Below, one piece after another: positions 28,162 through 37,320 of a stretch of 64,000 nucleotides of DNA. The position numbers were made by a program, and so were the translations under genes. Each line of letters opens with the position of its first letter. Position 1 is the stretch's first letter. The notes beneath the pieces are model-generated. The model saw only the letters and a list, made by a program, of their open reading frames with translations, searched no databases and was not told the DNA's origin. The DNA is from Herbaspirillum sp. 3R11 (GTDB lineage Bacteria > Pseudomonadota > Gammaproteobacteria > Burkholderiales > Burkholderiaceae_D), in the NCBI RefSeq assembly GCF_004563925.1, contig NZ_SPNJ01000004.1:186001-250000 (forward strand). Reading direction: 5' to 3'.

Positions 28162-29123
28162 TTTTCGTTCGCTCCTTTCAAGTTCTTCGCCAGCATGCGC
28201 ACCAGGAAGAACGAGACGATGTTGGCCAGCACCACGGCGAAGATGCCGCCCGCCGACGCGATGCCGATGTCGAATTGCTGCAAGCCGATCGAGTACACAA
28301 GGTAGGTCAGATTGGTGGTTTCGGTACCGGGACCGCCCGCCGTGGTGGTGAAGATTTCCGCGAATACCGACAGCAGGAAAATGGTTTCGATCATGATCAC
28401 CACGGTGATCGCGCGCTTCAGATGCGGCAGCACGATATAGAAGAAGATCCGGATCGGTCCGGCGCCATCCAGCTGTGCAGCCTCCTTCTGGTCGACGTCC
28501 AGCGACTGCAGCGCGGTCAGCAGGATCAGGAAGGCGAACGGGATCCATTGCCACGAGACGATGATGATCACCGACAGCATCGGGTATTCGGCGAGCCAGT
28601 CGATCGGCTCCATGCCGAGGTGGCGCATGACGAAGGCCAGCATGCCGTAGACCGGATGCATGATCATGTTCTTCCAGATCAGTGCGGCCACTGTCGGCAT
28701 CACGAAGAATGGTCCGATCACCAGCAGCCGCGCGATGCCGCGACCGCGGAACGGTTGATCAAAGAGCACCGCCAGCAAGGTGCCGCCGATCACGCTGATG
28801 CCCAACACCGAACCGATCAGCAAGGCGGTGTTGCCGATCGACGGCCAGAAGGCGGGATCCTCCAACAGGAACTGGTAGTTTTCCAGTCCCACGAAACCGG
28901 TCTGGTCCGGCGACATCAGGTTGTAGCGATTGAAGGAGAAGTACACCGTCATCGCCAGCGGCACGATCATCCACAAGAACAGCAAGGCCACCGCCGGCGT
29001 CTGCAGCAGGCGGATCGGCAGGAAGCGTTCGCCCGCGCGTTTGCCGCGGCGGGATTTCTGTGTCGGTGAGAGTGCAGCGCTGGCTTTGGAAGGCATGGGA
29101 GAAGTATTCGATATCGACGACAT
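28158..29123 (-). CDS. Polyol ABC transporter permease 1 (MalF/MtlF type)
   Basis: The 321-residue protein has a charged, Ser-rich N-terminal stretch of about 35 residues. Six membrane segments follow, with the EAA loop DQKEAAQLDGAGPIRIFFYIVLP. It pairs with permease 2 through a 4-base stop/start overlap. An ATG at 29096 is an alternative start. The DNA between it and the binding protein copy B (124 bases) has no gene and may hold an mRNA processing or attenuation site, as is common after binding-protein genes that need higher expression. Confidence 0.92.
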   Translation of the reverse strand: MSSISNTSPMPSKASAALSPTQKSRRGKRAGERFLPIRLLQTPAVALLFLWMIVPLAMTVYFSFNRYNLMSPDQTGFVGLENYQFLLEDPAFWPSIGNTALLIGSVLGISVIGGTLLAVLFDQPFRGRGIARLLVIGPFFVMPTVAALIWKNMIMHPVYGMLAFVMRHLGMEPIDWLAEYPMLSVIIIVSWQWIPFAFLILLTALQSLDVDQKEAAQLDGAGPIRIFFYIVLPHLKRAITVVIMIETIFLLSVFAEIFTTTAGGPGTETTNLTYLVYSIGLQQFDIGIASAGGIFAVVLANIVSFFLVRMLAKNLKGANEK

Positions 29124-29247
29124 GGCGGCCTCGATGCAATCAGGTTCGGGCCGGCGTCATGTTGCGACGTTCCGGCGTAAATCGGCAGAGCAGTGTCATG
29201 CGCCGCCCGGCGTCAGGCCGGGCGAACGCACAGGAGTACGCGCGGAA

Positions 29248-30582
29248 TTACTTGATGTAACGCCCCTGCTTCATCATGCGCACGGTCTGCGCCTGCGCCG
29301 TCTTCAGCGCAGCGTCGGCAGTGCCCTTGCCCGCCAGCGCACCGGCAATCGCCTGGCCGGTGATGGTGCCGATGGACTGGAACTCCGGAATCGTCGCGAA
29401 CTGGATGCCGGTGTAAGGCACCGGCTTGACAGTCGGATTGTTGGCGTCGGCCTTCTGGATCGCGTCGAGGACGAAGTCGGAGAACGGTGAAGCCTTCTTG
29501 TACTCGGCGGAAGCGTAAGTCGAGGTGCGTGTACCCGGCGGCACCAATGCCCAGCCGCTATCCTTGGCGACCAGCTTGATGTAGTCCTTGGAAGTCGCCC
29601 ACGCGGCAAACTTCTTGGCGGCGTCCTGCGACTTGGACGACTTCGGCACGGCCAGCGACCAGATCCACAACCAATGCGAACCCTTGTCGGTGGTTGCCAT
29701 CGGCGCCGGTGCGAATGCGACCTTGTCGGAGACCTTGGAATCCTTGCCGTGGTACAGCATGCCGGCGGCAACGGTGGCGTCTACCCACATGCCGCACTTG
29801 CCGCCCGAGAACAGCACCAGGTTTTCATTGAAGCCGTTGGAGCTGGCGCCCGGCGGACCGGATTTGCGCATCAGGTCGACGTAGAAATTGACGGCCTGCT
29901 TCCATTCCGGCGTATCGAGCTGCGGCTGCCATTTTTCATCGAACCAGCGGCCGCCGTAAGCATTGACCATGGTACCGACCAGCGCCATGTTTTCACCCCA
30001 GCCGGCACGTCCGCGCAGGCAGATGCCGTAGACGCCCTTGGCCGGATCATGCAGTTGCGCAGCCAGCTTGCCGATCTCTTCCCAAGTCGGTTTCTCGGGC
30101 ATCTTCAGATTCTTTTGCGCGAACAGGTCCTTGCGGTAATAGGTCATCGAGCTTTCCGCGTAGAACGGCAGCGCATACAGCTTGCCGTCGCTGGTCAGGC
30201 CTTCGCGCACGGTCTTGATCAGGTCGGCTTCGTCGTAGTCGGCGGGCAGGCCGGTCATCGGCGCCAGCCAGCCTTTCTTGGCCCAGATCGGCGCTTCATA
30301 CGCGCCGATGGTCATCAGATCGAACTGGCCGCTGTTGGTGGCGATGTCGGTGGTCAGGCGTTGACGCAGCACGCTCTCTTCCATCGTGACCCAGCGCAGC
30401 TTGATGTCGGGATTGGCTTTTTCGAACTGCGGCGACAGCTTTTGCAGTTCGATCATGTCGGGGTTGTTGATGGACGCGATGTTGATTGTGACGGGTTCTG
30501 CGAAGGCAAAACCGGCGGTGCCGAGGATTGCGATGGCAGCGGCAAGACGTGCCAAAGGACGTGCGGGGGCGCGAAGTTTCAT
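29248..30582 (-). CDS. Polyol ABC transporter substrate-binding protein, copy B
   Basis: The 444-residue protein starts with a Sec signal ending near AFAE and has the family-1 sugar-binding fold. It shares long stretches with copy A, such as LPFYAESSMTYYRKDLFAQ and TVAAGMLYHGKDSKV. As the first gene after the divergent promoter, in front of both permeases, it is the main binding protein of the importer. Mannitol, sorbitol and D-arabinitol are the likely ligands, judged from the dehydrogenase and kinase genes; the sequence does not settle which. Confidence 0.92.
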   Translation of the reverse strand: MKLRAPARPLARLAAAIAILGTAGFAFAEPVTINIASINNPDMIELQKLSPQFEKANPDIKLRWVTMEESVLRQRLTTDIATNSGQFDLMTIGAYEAPIWAKKGWLAPMTGLPADYDEADLIKTVREGLTSDGKLYALPFYAESSMTYYRKDLFAQKNLKMPEKPTWEEIGKLAAQLHDPAKGVYGICLRGRAGWGENMALVGTMVNAYGGRWFDEKWQPQLDTPEWKQAVNFYVDLMRKSGPPGASSNGFNENLVLFSGGKCGMWVDATVAAGMLYHGKDSKVSDKVAFAPAPMATTDKGSHWLWIWSLAVPKSSKSQDAAKKFAAWATSKDYIKLVAKDSGWALVPPGTRTSTYASAEYKKASPFSDFVLDAIQKADANNPTVKPVPYTGIQFATIPEFQSIGTITGQAIAGALAGKGTADAALKTAQAQTVRMMKQGRYIK

Positions 30583-30648
30583 GCTTGTCTCCAGTGTGTA
30601 CGGGCTGAGGATTAGCGTTGCCGCCCTCCTCGCCTCGATGTAATTTTC

Positions 30649-30732
30649 TGAGCAAAAAATCTGTTTGCGAGCAAATAATCAAACATTGACGAAAGATTGT
30701 CAAGCATTTGCTTTTTTGTTGAGCAAATGTTC
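30649..30732. promoter_or_regulatory. Repeated GAGCAAA boxes, candidate operators of the polyol locus
   Basis: Three similar boxes lie in the divergent intergenic region: TGAGCAAAAAATC (30649-30661), CGAGCAAATAATC (30668-30680) and TGAGCAAATGTTC (30720-30732). They all point the same way and begin 19 and 52 bases apart. An opposite-strand relative, AAGCATTTGCTT, lies at 30702-30713. The block is AT-rich against a GC-rich genome and sits just in front of the binding-protein operon, with the SorC-type regulator gene diverging. That regulator is the likely binder. Confidence 0.6.
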
Positions 30733-30863
30733 AATCTTGATAATAATGGCTGCCTGACCTGCTGCCAAAACACGTGACCAAAGTCCGTACAATGCCGGAT
30801 CAACCGCCGCAGTACACAAGGTGATGTACAAGGGGAACGGCAGGTTCACAACAAGGAAAACCG

Positions 30864-31826
30864 ATGTCATCCAGCTCATCCAAACTCGACCTGGCGGCGC
30901 GCGCCGCGTGGATGTATTACGTCGCCGGCAACACCCAGAATGAAATTGCCGAGCGCCTCGGCATCTCGCGCCAGATGGCGCAGCGCATGGTGGCTTACGC
31001 CGGCGCGTCGAACCTGGTCAAGGTGCAGATCACCCATCCCATTTCATCCTGCCTCGAGTTGGCGCAAGGTCTGCAACAACGCTACGGACTGGAAGTTTGC
31101 CGGGTGGTGCCGAGCAACGCCGGCGCGGCCGTCGAGGATGATGCACAAGGTGTGCAGCAGATGCTGGCGGTGGCCGGCGCCGAGCTGATGGAGCAATACC
31201 TGCGGCAGGAAGAGCCATTGATCGTCAACGTCGGCTCTGGCCGCACGCTCAAGGCCGCGATCGAGAAAATAACCGACATGGAGCGGCCGCAACATCAGAT
31301 CGTCTCCATGATCGGCGCGTTCGCTTCCGACGGTTCGGCCAACCGCTACGACGTCGCCCTGCTCGCCGCTGAAAAAATGCAAAGCCGCTTTTATCTTTTG
31401 CCGGCGCCGCGCGTGGCGGAGAATGAAGCCGATCGCAAGCAGTGGTGCAACCATCGCGCCTATCAGATCGTCACCGGCCTGGCGCAACGCGCCGACGTCA
31501 CCTTCCTCGGCATCGGCACGATTGCGCTGCAAGGCGCGATGCATGAAGACGGCTTCATCGACGACGACGAAGTGGCGCAGCTGCAAAAACAGGGCGCCGT
31601 CGGCGAACTGATCTGCCACGCCTTCGACGCCGCCGGCAACATGCTGCATTCGCCCCTGGCCGCGCGCATCACCACACCACCGCTCAGTTCACCGCCGGCC
31701 AAGCCGGTGATTGCGCTGGCCGGCGGTCGCAAGAAAGCCGAAGCAGTGCGCGGCGCCTTGCGCGGCGGCTGGCTGACCGGCCTCGTCACCGACGAGTACT
31801 GCGCGCAGTTTGCGTTGCAGGACTGA
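30864..31826 (+). CDS. SorC/DeoR-family sugar-binding transcriptional regulator
   Basis: The 320-residue protein has an N-terminal helix-turn-helix (AAWMYYVAGNTQNEIAERLGISRQMAQRMV, about residues 11-42). The rest is a SorC-type sugar-binding domain with PLIVNVGSGRTLKAAIEKI and FLGIGTI. Such proteins sense sugar phosphates or polyols and control nearby uptake and catabolic genes. The gene diverges from the polyol operon, with GAGCAAA boxes in between, and is followed by the PfkB kinase 53 bases later. Whether it activates or represses cannot be read from sequence. Confidence 0.92.
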   Translation: MSSSSSKLDLAARAAWMYYVAGNTQNEIAERLGISRQMAQRMVAYAGASNLVKVQITHPISSCLELAQGLQQRYGLEVCRVVPSNAGAAVEDDAQGVQQMLAVAGAELMEQYLRQEEPLIVNVGSGRTLKAAIEKITDMERPQHQIVSMIGAFASDGSANRYDVALLAAEKMQSRFYLLPAPRVAENEADRKQWCNHRAYQIVTGLAQRADVTFLGIGTIALQGAMHEDGFIDDDEVAQLQKQGAVGELICHAFDAAGNMLHSPLAARITTPPLSSPPAKPVIALAGGRKKAEAVRGALRGGWLTGLVTDEYCAQFALQD

Positions 31827-31879
31827 ATTTCAGGCAGCACCAGAACAACAATTTCAGCATCAGCATTACGGAGACACTC

Positions 31880-32782
31880 ATGCCCCATCCCATTGAATTC
31901 GTCGTCTTCGGCGAAGCCCTGACCGACTTCATCCGCCAACCCGGCGGCGAGTGGCGCGCCCTGCCCGGCGGCGCCTGCTGGAACGTCGCGCGCGTCGGCG
32001 CCCGCCTGGGCGTTGCGACCGGTTATGCCGGCAGCGTCAGCAGCGATGTGTTCGGCGAAGAGTTGCGCGTGCTCACGCAGGAAGCCGGCCTCGACATGCG
32101 CTACCTGCAGCAGGTCGACAAATCACCGCTGCTGGCGATGGTGACCTCGACCACGCCGCCCAATTATTTCTTCGTCGGCGACGACAGCGCTGACTTGCAT
32201 TTCGATCCGGCGAAATTGCCTTCCGGCTGGATGGATGAGGCGCGTGTATTGCACTTTGGCTGCATCAGCCTGACGCGCGAACCGCTGGCATCGCGTCTGC
32301 TGGCGATCGCCACCGAAGGCGCCCAGCGCGGCAAGCGCATCGCCTTCGATCCGAACTGGCGCAAGCTGATGGATCAGCCCGGCTATCACGTGCTGATGCG
32401 CAAGCTGTTGGCGTTGTCGCATTACGTGAAGGTGTCGGATGAAGATCTGGAGAAATTATTCCCTGGCGATGCGCAACCGTTGGCGACGTTGAAGGCTTTG
32501 GCGCCGCAAGCGGAGATTTTGTTCACGCGCGGAGCTGATGGTTTGTCGTGGATAAAAGGGGAAAGCATTATCGACCAGCCGGCTTATCGGGTTGAGGTGA
32601 TCGATACCGTTGGCTGCGGCGACGCGTCGATGGGTGGGTGGATTGCGAGTATTTTGCGTCAGGCGGACGCGCCGGTGATTCAGCATTTGCAGTGTGCTGC
32701 TGCTGCGGCGGCATTGTCGGCGGCGCGGGCGGGGGCTTATGCGGCGACTTGGGATGAGGTGCAGGAGCTGGTTAATCGCTGA
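31880..32782 (+). CDS. PfkB-family sugar kinase (fructokinase-like)
   Basis: The 300-residue kinase has the ribokinase signature 1 region LPGGACWNVARVGARLG and the C-terminal signature VEVIDTVGCGDASMGGW. The catalytic Asp sits in GCGDAS, where most relatives have GAGD. In Pseudomonas-like polyol operons the matching gene, MtlZ, is a fructokinase for the fructose made from mannitol. That role is inferred here. AGGCAGC and a short spacer separate it from the regulator gene, so the two are probably co-transcribed. The last third of the gene has lower GC and more T-rich codons than its first part. Confidence 0.9.
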   Translation: MPHPIEFVVFGEALTDFIRQPGGEWRALPGGACWNVARVGARLGVATGYAGSVSSDVFGEELRVLTQEAGLDMRYLQQVDKSPLLAMVTSTTPPNYFFVGDDSADLHFDPAKLPSGWMDEARVLHFGCISLTREPLASRLLAIATEGAQRGKRIAFDPNWRKLMDQPGYHVLMRKLLALSHYVKVSDEDLEKLFPGDAQPLATLKALAPQAEILFTRGADGLSWIKGESIIDQPAYRVEVIDTVGCGDASMGGWIASILRQADAPVIQHLQCAAAAAALSAARAGAYAATWDEVQELVNR

Positions 32783-32860
32783 GCGCGATGGCTTGGATTA
32801 TTTGTCCCGACTTGCCCGCTGAGCGTTGATGAATGCTGTTCTTTCTTCGATCAACCCTTC
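32783..32860. other. Short spacer left of the large inverted repeat
   Basis: No gene is seen. GCTGAGCGT at 32819-32827 is mirrored by ACGCTCAGC at 33485-33493 (over the uvrD stop codon), which could be the outermost ends of the inverted repeat. Confidence 0.4.
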
Positions 32861-33420
32861 GCCGGGGGTAGCCCGGCAGCTACTCACTTTTCTTGTCTCG
32901 CCAAGAAAAGTAAGCAAAAGAAGCGACCGCTGGTTCGTAGCCCCTTCGGGGTCCCCGGCGTCGGCAGGCACAAATCGGGAGGGGAAACAAACTCGCTGCG
33001 CTCAGACAAGTTTCCCCTCTTTATCCGATTTGCACCTGCCGCCACCGGCTACTCGCAAGCGGACTTCCAGACTGGCTCGCTGCGCATCGCCAGGGGACAA
33101 AGGTGGAGCCGCGGTCCTCGTTCTCCGCTATCACTAAAAAAAGCGATGAGAGATGGCAATCACGATGCCGAAGGCAAGCCACCCAAGGCAATGCGAAGCG
33201 AGCCGAAGAAGAATTCCGCTTATGAGTCGCCGTTGGTGACGTGCTCAAATCGGATAAAGAAGGGAAACTTGTCTGAGCGCAGCGAGTTTGTTTCCCTTCC
33301 CGATTTGAGTGCGGCGCCAACGGGAACCCCGAAGGGGCGGCGAATCGCGGTCGCCTTTCTTTGCTTACTTTCTTTGGCGAAGCAAAGAAAGTGAGCGGCT
33401 GCCGGGCCGCACCCGGCAAC
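32861..33420. repeat. Large (~560 bp) inverted repeat with ~255-bp imperfect arms
   Basis: The left arm (about 32861-33115) and the right arm (about 33165-33420) are reverse complements over almost their whole length, for example GCCCGGCAGCTACTCACTT against the complement of 33388-33409. Each arm also holds three small hairpins: ACTTTTCTTG/CAAGAAAAGT, CCCCTTCGGGG, and GAGGGGAAAC/GTTTCCCCTC. The central 45-50 bases include an A-run (33135-33141). The element sits between the convergent ends of the PfkB kinase and uvrD. No transposase is present, and short reading frames inside it look spurious. It resembles a MITE or a giant bidirectional terminator. Confidence 0.85.
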
Positions 33421-33488
33421 CACGGTCGTCCGAAGAGCAAACAGAATTAGCTACCGACGAACCAAAGTCGAAACAACCGACAAGACGC

Positions 33489-35786
33489 TCAGCCAACCTT
33501 ATCCAGCTTAGCCACACTCAAATCCAACAACTTCATCCCAAACTTCCCGAAGTTGATATGCGCCCGCGTACTCCCGCCCCCACCTTCGATATTGACGATC
33601 ACACCCTCACCAAACTTGGCATGCGCCACGTTCTGCCCAATCCGCCACCCCGAATCCGGCCGCGAAAAATTCTGCGCAATTTTGTTATTACCTGACTCAG
33701 GCGCAGCATCCCAAGCCGATTTCGGCTGAGCAAACCAGCTATGCTGTTGCTGCTGAATCTTCGGCGACAACCACTTGATCGATTCGTCCGGCAATTCATC
33801 AAAGAAGCGTGAGCGCATGTTGTAGCGCGTCTGGCCATGCAACATGCGTGTCTGCGAAAAGCTCATGTACAAACGCTTGCGCGCGCGCGTGATGGCGACG
33901 TACATGAGGCGGCGTTCTTCTTCCACGCCGCCCTCTTCCTTGGCGCTGTTCTCATGCGGGAACAAGCCTTCTTCCAGACCGGTGATGAACACCGCGTCGA
34001 ACTCCAAGCCCTTGGCCGAGTGCACCGTCATCAGTTGCAATGCGTCCTGCCCGGCCTGCGCCTGGTTGTCGCCGGCTTCCAGCGACGCGTGCGAAAGGAA
34101 AGCCGACAGCGGCGACATGATGGTCGTCAGCGCGGCGTCGGCGTCGATGATCTCGATACCATCCGCAGTGGTGATGGACGTACCAGCAACGGCTTGCGCC
34201 TGCGGCCCGAGGAAGGCCGGCGCATCGAGGCCATAACCTTCTTCCGAAACGAACAAGGTCGCCGCGCTGACGATTTGCTCCAGATTCTCGATGCGGTCTG
34301 CGCCTTCTTTTTCGTTGCGATAGTGCGTCAGCAAACCGCTGCTGTCGAGCACCACCTGCACCATTTCCTGCAAGGGCAGATTCTGCGTTTCAAAACGCGC
34401 GGCTTCGATCAGCTTGATGAAACCGTTGAGCGTCGAGCCGGCCTTGCCGGCAACATAAGGCACCGCCGCATACAGCGAGCAGTTGTACTGGCGCGCGGCG
34501 TCCTGCAATTGCTCCAGCGCCTTGGCGCCGATGCCGCGCGTAGGGAAGTTCACCACGCGCAGGAACGCCGAATCGTTGTTCAGGTTGTCCATCAATTGCA
34601 GGTAGGCGATCGCATGCTTGACCTCGGCGCGCTCGAAGAAGCGCTGGCCGCCGTACACGCGATACGGAATCGCCGATGAGAACAAGGCATGCTCCAGCAC
34701 CCGCGACTGCGCATTGGAGCGATACAGCAAGGCGATCTCGCTGCGCGCCCAGCCTTCGGCGATCAGGTTCTTGACCTGTTCGATGATCCATTGCGCTTCC
34801 TGCAGATCGCTGCTGGATTCAAACACGCGCACCTGCTCGCCATGGCCGGCGTCGGTGCGCAGGTTCTTGCCGAGGCGCTTGCTGTTGTTGGCGATCAGGA
34901 TATTGGCCGCGTCGAGAATGTGGCCGTGCGAGCGATAGTTCTGCTCCAGCTTGATCAGGTTCTGCACGCGGAACTCGCGCTCGAACGACGTCATGTTGCC
35001 GACGTTGGCGCCGCGGAACGCGTAGATGCTCTGGTCATCGTCGCCCACCGCAAACACCGCGCCGCTGTCGACCTGGCCCTGGCCGGACATGATCTTGAGC
35101 CATTTGTATTGCAGGTCGTTGGTATCCTGGAACTCGTCCACCAGCACATGGCGGAAGCGACGCTGGTAATGCTCGCGCAGCGGCTGGTTGCGCGACAGCA
35201 GCTCATACGTGCGCAGCAGCAGTTCGGCAAAATCGACCACGCCTTCGCGCTGGCATTGCTGGTCGTACAGATCGTAGAGCTCGACGAACTTGCGGTTGTA
35301 ATCGTCATGCGCCTCGACGTCCTTGGCGCGCAGGCCCTGGTCCTTGGCGCCGTTGATGAAGTACATCAGGTTGCGCGGCGGATACTTCTCGTCGTCGACG
35401 TTCATCTGCTTGAGCAGGCGCTTGATGGCCGACAACTGATCCTGCGAGTCGAGGATCTGGAAGGTCTGCGGCAAGGCGGCGTCGCGGTGATGCGCGCGCA
35501 ACAGGCGGTTGCACAAGCCATGGAAGGTGCCGATCCACATGCCGCGCGTGTTGATCGGCATCATCGCCGACAGGCGCGCCGTCATTTCCTTGGCCGCCTT
35601 GTTGGTAAACGTCACCGCCAGGATGCCCGACGGCGACACTTGCCCGGTCTGGATCAGCCACGCGATGCGCGTGGTCAGCACGCGCGTCTTGCCCGAGCCG
35701 GCGCCGGCCAGGATCAGTGCGGATTGTGCGGGAAGGGTGACGGCGGCAAGCTGCTCGGCGTTGAGATTGTGAAGAAGATTTTGCAT
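33489..35786 (-). CDS. uvrD: UvrD/Rep-family DNA helicase II
   Basis: From the ATG at 35786 (MQNLLHNLNAEQLAAV) the 765-residue SF1 helicase has motif I GAGSGKTRVLTTRI. It also has motif Ia ILAVTFTNKAA, motif II LVDEFQDTN, motif III GDDDQSIYAFRGA, motif IV LEQNYRSH, motif V VHSAKGLEFDAVF and motif VI YVAITRAR. The C-terminal Tudor-like segment (VAHAKFGEGVIVNIEGGG) is typical of UvrD and PcrA. It unwinds DNA in nucleotide excision and mismatch repair. A longer reading frame to 35945 has no homology. The stop codon coincides with the 9-bp end sequence ACGCTCAGC mentioned for the inverted repeat. Confidence 0.96.
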   Translation of the reverse strand: MQNLLHNLNAEQLAAVTLPAQSALILAGAGSGKTRVLTTRIAWLIQTGQVSPSGILAVTFTNKAAKEMTARLSAMMPINTRGMWIGTFHGLCNRLLRAHHRDAALPQTFQILDSQDQLSAIKRLLKQMNVDDEKYPPRNLMYFINGAKDQGLRAKDVEAHDDYNRKFVELYDLYDQQCQREGVVDFAELLLRTYELLSRNQPLREHYQRRFRHVLVDEFQDTNDLQYKWLKIMSGQGQVDSGAVFAVGDDDQSIYAFRGANVGNMTSFEREFRVQNLIKLEQNYRSHGHILDAANILIANNSKRLGKNLRTDAGHGEQVRVFESSSDLQEAQWIIEQVKNLIAEGWARSEIALLYRSNAQSRVLEHALFSSAIPYRVYGGQRFFERAEVKHAIAYLQLMDNLNNDSAFLRVVNFPTRGIGAKALEQLQDAARQYNCSLYAAVPYVAGKAGSTLNGFIKLIEAARFETQNLPLQEMVQVVLDSSGLLTHYRNEKEGADRIENLEQIVSAATLFVSEEGYGLDAPAFLGPQAQAVAGTSITTADGIEIIDADAALTTIMSPLSAFLSHASLEAGDNQAQAGQDALQLMTVHSAKGLEFDAVFITGLEEGLFPHENSAKEEGGVEEERRLMYVAITRARKRLYMSFSQTRMLHGQTRYNMRSRFFDELPDESIKWLSPKIQQQQHSWFAQPKSAWDAAPESGNNKIAQNFSRPDSGWRIGQNVAHAKFGEGVIVNIEGGGGSTRAHINFGKFGMKLLDLSVAKLDKVG

Positions 35787-35962
35787 CCCGCGATTATACG
35801 TCCGCGCGTCATTAGGGACGCGCGCGGCCTGCATATTCCTGTCCCGTTTGCTCTCGCCAATCGGGCGATCTCCCGCGCCGCCTGCAGGTTTCCGCCAAAC
35901 GGCGTAAAATTCTGCACTGCAACATGGCATTGAGGCCGGTTGCATTCTCTCTTTTCCCTATC

Positions 35963-37219
35963 ATGTCCAAAGAAGCACTACGCCCCGCTCCCGCCGCCGC
36001 CGAATGCGCGTCTGCCGTCACGCCTGCACAACCCCATTCCCAAACCGCCGTCATGGCCCAGATCCTGTCGACGGTGCTATTCACCTTCCTGGCCTACATG
36101 ACCATCGGTATCCCGCTCGCGGTGCTGCCCGGCTATGTCCACCTGGATCTCGGTTACAGCTCGTTCATCGCGGGCCTGTCGATCAGCGTGCAATATCTCT
36201 CGACCTTCATCACGCGCGCCCAGGCCGGCCGCATGGTCGACACCATCGGCCCGAAGAAAACCGTCATGCGCGGCATGCTGGCCTGCGTCGCCAGCGGCGC
36301 CTTCCTGGTGCTGGCGGCGTGGTCGGCTGAATTGCCCTGGCTCAGCCTGTCCATGGTCCTGGTCAGCCGCTTCTGCCTCGGCATCGGCGAGAGCCTGGCC
36401 GGCACCGGCTCCATCATCTGGGGCATCGGCCGCATCGGCGCGACGCACACCGCGCGCATGATTTCGTGGAACGGCATCGCCACCTATGGCGCGCTGGCCA
36501 TCGGCGCGCCGCTGGGCGTGGCGCTGCTGCACGTGGGCGGCTTCGCCGCCATCGGCTTCCTGGCGCTGGCATTGCCGCTGATCGGTTACGTGATCGCGCG
36601 CCGCCGCCCTGCCGTACCTGTCGTGCGCGGCGAACGCCTGGCCTTCCGCCTGGTGCTCAACCGCGTGCTGCCCTACGGCATCGGCCTGGCGCTCGGCACG
36701 GTCGGCTTCGGCGCCATCGCCACCTTCATCACCTTGTATTACGCCAGCCATCAATGGTCCAACGCGGCCTTCTCGCTGACGCTGTTCGGCGGCTGCTTCA
36801 TCGGCTCGCGCCTGCTGTTCGCCAATGCCATCAATCGCTTCGGCGGCTTCAAGGTGGCGATTGCGTCCTTCATCGTCGAAGCGGTCGGCCTGAGCATCTT
36901 GTGGCTGGCCGGCTCTGCTGAAGTCGCCATGCTCGGCGCAGCACTGGCCGGCTTCGGCTTTGCGCTGGTGTTTCCGTCGCTGGGCGTGGAAGCGGTCGGC
37001 CTGGTGCCGGCGCCCAATCGCGGCGCGGCGCTCGGCGCATATTCGGTGTTCCTGGATCTGGCGCTGGGCATCACCGGTCCGCTGGCGGGACTGATCGTGG
37101 GGCAGTTCGGTTATGAAGAGGTGTTTTTGTTTGCCGCCATCGGGGCGCTGTGCGCCGTAGCGCTGACCTTGTCGCTGTATCGCCGCGCACAAAATTACAA
37201 AACAGACAACGCCAGCTAA
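35963..37219 (+). CDS. MFS transporter, YhhS/YfcJ-like
   Basis: From the ATG at 35963 the 418-residue protein has about twelve membrane segments and a cytoplasmic loop [17 protein letters not shown], the MFS motif between helices 2 and 3. The helix 5 region [18 protein letters not shown], helix 4 RFCLGIGE and the central GYVIARRRP loop fit the YhhS/YfcJ (arabinose-like efflux) group. The N-terminus is a Pro/Ala-rich cytoplasmic tail of about 30 residues. Substrate unknown. It diverges from uvrD with about 175 bases between the start codons and is followed by dps. Confidence 0.88.
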   Translation: MSKEALRPAPAAAECASAVTPAQPHSQTAVMAQILSTVLFTFLAYMTIGIPLAVLPGYVHLDLGYSSFIAGLSISVQYLSTFITRAQAGRMVDTIGPKKTVMRGMLACVASGAFLVLAAWSAELPWLSLSMVLVSRFCLGIGESLAGTGSIIWGIGRIGATHTARMISWNGIATYGALAIGAPLGVALLHVGGFAAIGFLALALPLIGYVIARRRPAVPVVRGERLAFRLVLNRVLPYGIGLALGTVGFGAIATFITLYYASHQWSNAAFSLTLFGGCFIGSRLLFANAINRFGGFKVAIASFIVEAVGLSILWLAGSAEVAMLGAALAGFGFALVFPSLGVEAVGLVPAPNRGAALGAYSVFLDLALGITGPLAGLIVGQFGYEEVFLFAAIGALCAVALTLSLYRRAQNYKTDNAS

Positions 37220-37320
37220 CGCCTTGTGATGAGGGCTATCATCCCCAAGTGTTATTCATGAGCTTGTGGTTTTGACATAAAATCGCAGCGTTGCATTCCA
37301 TCACACCAAGGAGCGAAACA

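Noticed and set aside
30649..30732. Short repeats as the start of a CRISPR array
   Set aside because: There are only three 13-base boxes with unequal spacing, and no cas genes are near. They fit operators better.
32826..33440. Protein-coding genes inside the large inverted repeat
   Set aside because: The frames are present on both arms because of the palindrome, have no recognisable domain or ribosome binding site, and cross the arm and loop boundary.
35882..35910. Promoter for the MFS gene with TAAAAT at 35905-35910
   Set aside because: The -35 at the right distance (CTGCAG) matches poorly, so I do not list it as a promoter.
37228..37265. OxyR-type site upstream of dps
   Set aside because: Partial ATAG/CTAT-like pieces are seen, but the four spaced half-sites are not complete.
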